A DNA stretch of 34,872 nucleotides. Source: a virus. The stretch is from positions 1 to 34,872 of IMG/VR virus record IMGVR_UViG_3300032238_001564. One strand, given 5' to 3'. Shown here piece by piece: positions 29,514 to 34,872 of this stretch. The notes under the pieces were generated by a model. That model did no database searches. It was not told where the DNA came from and saw nothing but the letters and a program-made list of their open reading frames with translations. Made by a program: the position numbers and the translations under genes. Positions within the stretch are counted from its first letter, which is position 1; each line of letters begins with the position of its first letter.

Positions 29514-32500
29514 TTATGCTTGTGCTTCAGTCCAAGATAGACGACCACTTACAGTTGCAATACCAGATCCTACATTAGTAACAACGATAGTAAGAGTGTC
29601 CGGACCATCAGGATAGATTCCAGATGCAGAAGTTGCAGCAGCACCAACAACTGGATGACCACCGCCACCTTGAATAGAATTACCAAGGTCTCTAACTCTA
29701 TCAAGTTCGATAGAGTTTGCCCCAGATCCTACAAAGAATCCAGCAACAACCTCTCCACCATTAACAGAAACTGTAGTTCCCGCTCCAGCTCCAAAAGGAT
29801 AGTCTGCAATTTGTGCAAAACTTGAGTTTGCTTGGTTTGGAACGTTACCAACAGCGTTTGTCCAAGTAACTCCAATTGAAGGAATAGAATTGAGGTATGT
29901 ACGAACAAGCAAGTTAGCGTTTGCGGAAACACCACCGTTAACCGTAATATCAAGAGTACGAAGAACTAATTGCATTCTATTAGTCAATTCTCTTTGACCA
30001 AATCCAGCAGCAATACCATTATCAACAGAAGGTGCTACACGAATTGCAAATAGAGCTCTTGATGCACCAGGAGAAACTGTAGAAGAAGCACGTTCTTGAC
30101 CATAAGTGAAGACCAATGATTTATCATCATCAAATCTTCCGTCCATAATTACACTTGTTCCCCAGTGCGATATTGATGGACCAAAGGTTGGAAAAGCTAG
30201 TTCAACACCAGTTGGATTAGTTTGAGAATAAGTGAAAGAACTAATAGTTCCAATTCCAATTGGATAAACTGTCTGAGCAACACCAGTGAGACTTGCTGTT
30301 GCAGACTGACTTATAAACATTGTTCCAATACCAATCGCAATTACAAAAGTATTGTCGGAGAAAGCATGTCCCAAAACTCTTTGACCTAGTTGCAAATTCC
30401 CTGTTTGTGCAATTGAAACTTTACTGCTACCCAAAACAGTAGTCATTGCAATACCTGTTGGATATCCAGTTTTTTCTCTAGTAATTCCAGTAAGGGCAGT
30501 TGTCCCAACTCCCGTATAAGTCATGAATTCAAACCTTGTAGTTCCAACTTTTATAGTTCCGCTAGGAGGGAATCCAGTAGTACTTCCTATACCAATATAA
30601 GTGTCTGCAGTAGTAACACTTGTTGTTATAGAAGATCTTGGTGGTTCAGTAGAACTTTCATATCTTGCTGGTAAATTACCAGATCTCATGTAAGCTTCAT
30701 AGTTTACATTATTATTTGGAATCTTATGAGCATAAAATACATTTCCATTATTTCCTCTAAATCCATAACGAATAAATCCTGCACCATACCAAGAGTAATC
30801 AATATAGAACATCTGCATCTTGGATATATCTAAATTATATCCAGAAGAACCTGTACCGTCACATTTATCAAGAGTCCATTCAGATTGTGGATACTTTATA
30901 TCGATTGTTTTTGAACAAATAGCAAATGACGCAGTGCTTCCTCTATAGGAAGGAGTAATAGTCATAGATGTATCACTTGCAATTTCTATAATTCTATATG
31001 ACTGTCCACGGATAACAATGGAATCTCCTATTTCTAATTGTTTAGCAAAATATGTTGGGAAAGAACTACTCGATTGAATTACGGTATTTTGCCCTTGAGT
31101 TACTGATATTTTGCCGGATATTTGGAATGTTGAAGATCTTCTAACTGCATATAAGTTAAGACCATCAAATTCAAAAAACATTCCATTTTGTTGATCAAAA
31201 ATTCCAAGTCTATTTACAGCACCGTACCATTTTGTTACAGACATCGAATAATTTCCAGATGCTGCAGTTTTTGATGGTGCAGAACTTGCTATGTATGTAA
31301 ACTGATTAAATCCAGTTACGGAGTCTACAGTAAATGTGCCGTTATATTCTGCTTCAATTGCGCCTTGAATTGTTATTTCAGTACCAGGAATAATATTTAA
31401 AATATTATGTGGTTCTTTAGTTGTTACTGTAACGACAGTTCCAGATGCGGTTAAAGAATCCAACTGTAAGTTTGGTTTTAAAATTGTACCAGAACTCGCT
31501 TGAATTCCTTTACCAGATTGATAACGGAAATATCTTCTTGTTTGGCGAACAGCTTGCTCATAATTTCCACCACCACCATTCGTGAATACAACGCCACCAT
31601 CAACTGGTCTATGTAAAAATTGAGCTTGTGGTCTTACAAAAACTCTAGAAGATGAAGTTGTTAATCCGCTTGGAACTCCACCTGGAGAATAAATTGTAAA
31701 TTTATCGCTGGTAGCTACTGATACTACAGTAAAAGATCCGTTTGGTGGGTTTGTACCAGTAATGTTTGTAATTGCAACCTCATTACCAATAGAAAGTCCA
31801 TGAGCAACAGGAGTGGTTACAGTAACTGCAAATCCAGCAGAAATATCAAATTTTGAAGCACCAGTTCCAATTGCAACGTTTGTAAATGTTGCTCCTGTAT
31901 AAATTCCCGTCTTATTTGTATCGAAAATACTTGTAATTCCTGTCGTATTTACTGCTCTTCCAGTGTAAGTAATAATTCCAACACCAGCAGCAGTGTTCTG
32001 GAATGATTGTTCTACGACAAAATTTCCATTAGCAATAGGTAAAAACGTATCATAAACAAATATAGGAGAAAATCTTTCAGGAATTGCTGTCGTGTTAAAT
32101 CCGATAGAAACTGATCTACTTCCAGTCTCCATAGAAACACTGGTAATACCAGCAAATGGAATTGAATATGAAAAAGCATATGGTCTATTCGCAATCATTC
32201 CCAGATTTTCCCATTTGGTAATCTGAGTTCCATATTCAAAGTCAGTATCGATCAGTGCCTGTGCTGTAGATGTTCTAAACTTATTAACAGGGTCTGTATA
32301 GACTTCACTTGGTTCAATATACTGGTTATCATCTTCAGCAAAAATTTGAATATGATCTTCTGCATTCATTGCAGAGCAATTATATTCTAAAACAAAAGTT
32401 GTTTTATTTGTATCATTATTATAAATTGCAGAAGATGCTCCTAAACTAGGATCGGAAAAATTATAAATTATAATCCCACGAGTAACATTAGTAACTAAAA

Positions 32501-32588
32501 GCAGTCTAATCTGATCAACATGACCATCCACAATTAAAGTGTTTGTAGATGGAGTAAAAGTATAATTATATTTTAATCTTTTAGCCAT
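29514..32588 (-). CDS. Large virion structural protein (1024 aa)
   Basis: Starts MAKRLKYNYTFTPSTNTLIV. The N-terminal 150 residues carry SEVYTDPVNKFRTSTAQALIDTDFEYGTQITKWENLGMIANRP (94-136), a block I recall from large structural proteins of T4-like cyanophages. Two related beta modules lie at about 246-303 (FAVTVTTPVAHGLSIGNEVAITNITGT...GSFTVVSV...KFTIY) and 378-435 (TVVTVTTKEPHNILNIIPGTEITIQGA...GTFTVDSV...QFTYI), like Ig-type phage decorations. The rest is repetitive beta structure, consistent with a fibre or baseplate-attached component. A late box is at 32621-32629 and a terminator follows. Position in the particle is unknown. Confidence 0.82.
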   Translation of the reverse strand: MAKRLKYNYTFTPSTNTLIVDGHVDQIRLLLVTNVTRGIIIYNFSDPSLGASSAIYNNDTNKTTFVLEYNCSAMNAEDHIQIFAEDDNQYIEPSEVYTDPVNKFRTSTAQALIDTDFEYGTQITKWENLGMIANRPYAFSYSIPFAGITSVSMETGSRSVSIGFNTTAIPERFSPIFVYDTFLPIANGNFVVEQSFQNTAAGVGIITYTGRAVNTTGITSIFDTNKTGIYTGATFTNVAIGTGASKFDISAGFAVTVTTPVAHGLSIGNEVAITNITGTNPPNGSFTVVSVATSDKFTIYSPGGVPSGLTTSSSRVFVRPQAQFLHRPVDGGVVFTNGGGGNYEQAVRQTRRYFRYQSGKGIQASSGTILKPNLQLDSLTASGTVVTVTTKEPHNILNIIPGTEITIQGAIEAEYNGTFTVDSVTGFNQFTYIASSAPSKTAASGNYSMSVTKWYGAVNRLGIFDQQNGMFFEFDGLNLYAVRRSSTFQISGKISVTQGQNTVIQSSSSFPTYFAKQLEIGDSIVIRGQSYRIIEIASDTSMTITPSYRGSTASFAICSKTIDIKYPQSEWTLDKCDGTGSSGYNLDISKMQMFYIDYSWYGAGFIRYGFRGNNGNVFYAHKIPNNNVNYEAYMRSGNLPARYESSTEPPRSSITTSVTTADTYIGIGSTTGFPPSGTIKVGTTRFEFMTYTGVGTTALTGITREKTGYPTGIAMTTVLGSSKVSIAQTGNLQLGQRVLGHAFSDNTFVIAIGIGTMFISQSATASLTGVAQTVYPIGIGTISSFTYSQTNPTGVELAFPTFGPSISHWGTSVIMDGRFDDDKSLVFTYGQERASSTVSPGASRALFAIRVAPSVDNGIAAGFGQRELTNRMQLVLRTLDITVNGGVSANANLLVRTYLNSIPSIGVTWTNAVGNVPNQANSSFAQIADYPFGAGAGTTVSVNGGEVVAGFFVGSGANSIELDRVRDLGNSIQGGGGHPVVGAAATSASGIYPDGPDTLTIVVTNVGSGIATVSGRLSWTEAQA

Positions 32589-32620
32589 TAGTGATAACTA
32601 CCCTTCTTCTTTTATTACTA

Positions 32621-32629
32621 GTATTTATT
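32621..32629 (-). promoter_or_regulatory. Late promoter box (AATAAATAC)
   Basis: AATAAATAC on the minus strand, 33 nt before the ATG of the 1024-residue gene, with GAAGGG as ribosome-binding site between. Identical to the box at 5368-5376. Confidence 0.62.
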
Positions 32630-32632
32630 AAT

Positions 32633-32821
32633 TCAACTACCAAAAGCAATTGCAAAAGCAATAGAATTTGATCTCGCAATTAACTCTGTTCCACCTTGAG
32701 TTTGTCCATCATGAGTGATCAAAACTTTTTTTTGAGTATCGTAAGTAACTTCTCCCTCAGCACCTGTAAATGTTGTATGTTGTGAAGTCGTACCTCTTCT
32801 TAACTGTACCTGCTTGGACAT
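32633..32821 (-). CDS. Mtd_N-like small virion protein (62 aa)
   Basis: MSKQVQLRRGTTSQHTTFTGAEGEVTYDTQKKVLITHDGQTQGGTEL covers almost the entire gene. The QLRRGT..QH..F.GA.GE.T.DT....L..HDG.T.GG pattern is the N-terminal domain of the Bordetella phage major tropism determinant (Mtd_N), a trimeric beta-prism that anchors receptor-binding proteins. Here it stands alone, with a hydrophobic end (IARSNSIAFAIAFGS). It may trimerise as a cap or connector for the fibres encoded on each side (inference). The late box 22 nt upstream indicates late expression. Confidence 0.85.
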   Translation of the reverse strand: MSKQVQLRRGTTSQHTTFTGAEGEVTYDTQKKVLITHDGQTQGGTELIARSNSIAFAIAFGS

Positions 32822-32842
32822 GGTTTCAGAAGTCTATTTACT

Positions 32843-32851
32843 ATATTTATT
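32843..32851 (-). promoter_or_regulatory. Late promoter box (AATAAATAT)
   Basis: AATAAATAT on the minus strand, 22 nt before the ATG of the Mtd_N-like gene, in the 34-nt gap after the fibre gene. Same family as the boxes at 5368, 18106 and 32621. Confidence 0.58.
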
Positions 32852-32855
32852 AGTA

Positions 32856-34872
32856 TCAATTAATCTTAAATATCTCCATCTTTGTCCAGGCACCATCAGA
32901 AGGTCCATTAACAACTTGATTAGTTGTATTTCCCGTAAATACTGTAAAATCAATATAATCTGATGTTCCATTCATCGTAACAATTCCGCAAGCAGTTTGA
33001 CTATAGGAAAAAGTTGTTATTCCAACTTGATGTAATGCAAATGTAGAACCATTTTTTCTGATTTGAATATTTGTTTGATTGTTTGTGATAGTTCCTGCTT
33101 GCCAGTTCACCATTGCATCAACACGATAAGTTCCTGCAACAGTTGGAGTTGTGCGAGTCGTAATACCACTATACCAACCATTAGTATCACTTGTTGCAGT
33201 AAAACCAAGTAAAGTATCAGTATTATTAGGTATAGTTTGGTTTGTTGTTCTTGCAAGTTTTACATAATAATTTCCAGGTGCGTTTAGATTACCGGTGATT
33301 GTCGTAACACCAGTCATTAAAGTATCGCCAGTTACTGTAAGACTTGATGTTGGTGTTGCCGAACCAATACCAAGATTTGTTGGGGACGGGATATAAACAG
33401 TACTTGCAGCTCCACTTGTAGCGGATCCCATAGTTATCAGTGTTCTTGATCCAGACCCACCACCTGTTCCAATATTAACTGTTTTAACTGTGGATGCAAT
33501 CGAAACCCCAGTAGCGATGTTGATTGTTTGAGATGTGGTTGATCTTCCTAGAGTAATTGTTCCAGTCCCACTTGTACCTCCAAGGATAAAAGTACCACTT
33601 GTCTGAGTAGGTATAAGTGTGACGTTAGTGGTCGTATTACCAGCAAGAAGTGATGTAGCCACATTACCTGCAGTGATTGTTCCACCAGAAACTGTTAAAT
33701 CTCCATCAAGTTGAATATTTCCTTGTGTTACAATAGAAGAATCAAAATGAGCAAATTCTTTTACATATAATTTATCTTTAATTCTTGTTTCATTATTTAA
33801 AACAATTGAAGAATTTGTAGAAATACCACTGGAAGAAATTACAACTGAATGTGTATTTGTGGAATATTGGAATACAATATCACTGTTAGTACCAACAATA
33901 TAAGCAACATTTTGTTCTGGTATTACATGAAGTCCTGTTACTGCGATTTCATTAAATCCAATATAAACATCATCATAGAATACAGCAGTAGAAATATCCC
34001 AAGCAGTTCCTAAACGGAATTCATAAATTCTATCATTTGTACTTCCAGCAATCCATAAAACTGTACCAGTAGAGTTGAATGAAATGTCAATCGGTGTAGT
34101 TTCTAATAAAAATGGATTTGTTCCTAAAACCAGTGAAATATTATCATAGGTTACACCAGAAGCAAGACTGTATGGTGTGGAAAGTGAATATTGATAGATA
34201 GTATCAGTTGTATTACCAAGCACAAACATTTTAGAACCACTATTACCAAAAATAACTCCTTGTGGTGCAGTATCTTGTGTTACATTAAAACTTGTGGTGT
34301 ATCCAACACTTGATGGTGCAACATTCCAAGGAGTTGATAATGAATATTCGTGAACATACTCAGATGAAGCAGTTAGTGGTGCAACACCAGTTTGACCACT
34401 AATAAACATTTTTGTTCCATCAGAATTAAAGTCAATTCCAGTTGGTACTGTTTCTTGTGCTGCAACAGAGAAGGATGTAGTTGCAGTACCAGCAGTGCTT
34501 ATATCATAAGGTGTTGTGAATGGATATTGAATAACCACATCACTATTATTACCAAGCACAAACATCTGCGTTCCTGCCGCGCCAATATAAACTGCCTGCG
34601 GAGCTGTATCACCTGCTGCTTTTGATTTATTGATATATTGCCAAGTTCTTATATCACTTGAAGATGATATTGTATTAACCCCCGCTAGTCCAAAAGTTAT
34701 GTCTCCACGAACATCAAGTTTTGATGTTGGATTTGTGGTTCCTATTCCAAGATTACCATCACCAGTCAGATTTGCAATGTTTGTGGTTCCTGCATACCAT
34801 TTGAATTGTGCTAATGAATTAGGAATAGAAGACCACAAAGCATTACTTTCAATACCCGTTGCATAATCAACA
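32856..34872 (-). CDS. Tail fibre with beta-propeller-like repeats and C1q-like end (5' end outside window)
   Basis: The frame is open to the window edge (VDYATGIESNALW...), so the TTG at 34838 is not the true start. Numbering from that TTG: a fibre repeat NLGIGTTNPTSKLDVRGD (29-46). Then five repeats of about 55 residues starting GTQMFVLGNNSDVVIQY (89), GTKMFISG (141), GSKMFVLGNTTDTIYQY (201), GTVLWIAGSTNDRIYEF (258) and NVAYIVGTNSDIVFQY (310). They follow the YVTN-like beta-propeller pattern. A beta-rich shaft with NLGIGSATPTSSLTVTGD (about 488-505) follows. The end (525-660; QTIPNNTDTLLGF, GTYRVDAMVNWQ, MEIFKIN) resembles a trimeric C1q/TNF-like jelly roll. A host-binding tail fibre is the likely role. 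Confidence 0.82.
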   Translation of the reverse strand, partial: VDYATGIESNALWSSIPNSLAQFKWYAGTTNIANLTGDGNLGIGTTNPTSKLDVRGDITFGLAGVNTISSSSDIRTWQYINKSKAAGDTAPQAVYIGAAGTQMFVLGNNSDVVIQYPFTTPYDISTAGTATTSFSVAAQETVPTGIDFNSDGTKMFISGQTGVAPLTASSEYVHEYSLSTPWNVAPSSVGYTTSFNVTQDTAPQGVIFGNSGSKMFVLGNTTDTIYQYSLSTPYSLASGVTYDNISLVLGTNPFLLETTPIDISFNSTGTVLWIAGSTNDRIYEFRLGTAWDISTAVFYDDVYIGFNEIAVTGLHVIPEQNVAYIVGTNSDIVFQYSTNTHSVVISSSGISTNSSIVLNNETRIKDKLYVKEFAHFDSSIVTQGNIQLDGDLTVSGGTITAGNVATSLLAGNTTTNVTLIPTQTSGTFILGGTSGTGTITLGRSTTSQTINIATGVSIASTVKTVNIGTGGGSGSRTLITMGSATSGAASTVYIPSPTNLGIGSATPTSSLTVTGDTLMTGVTTITGNLNAPGNYYVKLARTTNQTIPNNTDTLLGFTATSDTNGWYSGITTRTTPTVAGTYRVDAMVNWQAGTITNNQTNIQIRKNGSTFALHQVGITTFSYSQTACGIVTMNGTSDYIDFTVFTGNTTNQVVNGPSDGAWTKMEIFKIN

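Noticed and set aside
34836-34838. TTG as the true start of the propeller fibre
   Set aside because: The frame remains open upstream to the window edge with fibre-like sequence and there is no ribosome-binding site, so the gene is cut by the window.

Overview
This window is part of the genome of a T4-like myovirus that infects cyanobacteria (a cyanophage). The evidence is the combination of T4 core genes (homologues of gp4, gp5, gp32, gp33, gp48, gp53, gp54 and gp59) with genes typical of marine or freshwater cyanophages: phoH, thyX, speD, glutaredoxin, a DUF1825-like gene shared with cyanobacteria, a DUF6433-type gene, a CP12-like gene and an S-adenosylhomocysteine hydrolase (ahcY) of cyanobacterial type. 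The DNA is AT-rich, densely packed and full of 1-4 nt stop/start overlaps. No bacterial chromosome, insertion sequence, CRISPR array or attachment site is seen, and no stretch longer than about 110 bases lacks a gene.

Layout, left to right. (1) 1-2823, minus strand: an early-type cassette driven by a near-consensus sigma70 promoter (TTGACG, 17 nt, TATAAT at 2795-2823). It alternates tiny genes with four tRNAs (Gly-UCC, Leu-UAA, Thr-UGU, Leu-UAG) and ends with ahcY, a 58-residue gene and the start of a probable Mom-like DNA-modification protein. (2) 2820-19047, minus strand: a long late operon for the tail. It holds a glycine-rich tip protein and several fibre-like proteins, gp5 without its lysozyme, a CP12-like protein, a gp27-like hub protein, a tail protein carrying both a lysozyme and an M15-like peptidase domain, a tape-measure-like protein, a tail-assembly chaperone with a probable -1 programmed frameshift, and gp54. 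(3) 19113-22022, plus strand: a late island with gp4, an unknown gene, gp48 and gp53, diverging from gp54 at a palindromic TATAAATA-like late promoter. (4) 22019-26956, minus strand: replication, recombination and late-transcription genes (gp32, DUF1825-like, gp59, gp33, a PD-(D/E)XK exonuclease, phoH, an FmdB-like gene, thyX). (5) 27033-29407, minus strand: small early genes from glutaredoxin down to speD. (6) 29514 to the end, minus strand: large structural genes (a 1024-residue virion protein, an Mtd_N-like peptide, and a beta-propeller fibre running off the window).

Regions 4 and 5 each start at an unusual composite element in which an intrinsic terminator hairpin and a TTGACT-N17-TAGAAT promoter use the same bases. 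Late genes carry an AATAAATA-type box 20-33 nt before their starts.

How it fits together: early promoters would express host-takeover and metabolic genes (AdoMet/SAH and polyamine metabolism, thymidylate synthesis, redox), then replication proteins. gp33 would help redirect host RNA polymerase to the late boxes that drive tail assembly. The points most worth following up are the frameshift signal in the tail chaperone, the two nested terminator-promoters, the CP12-like gene inside the baseplate operon, the ahcY/speD pair, the relocated lysozyme, and the periodic leader in front of gp32.
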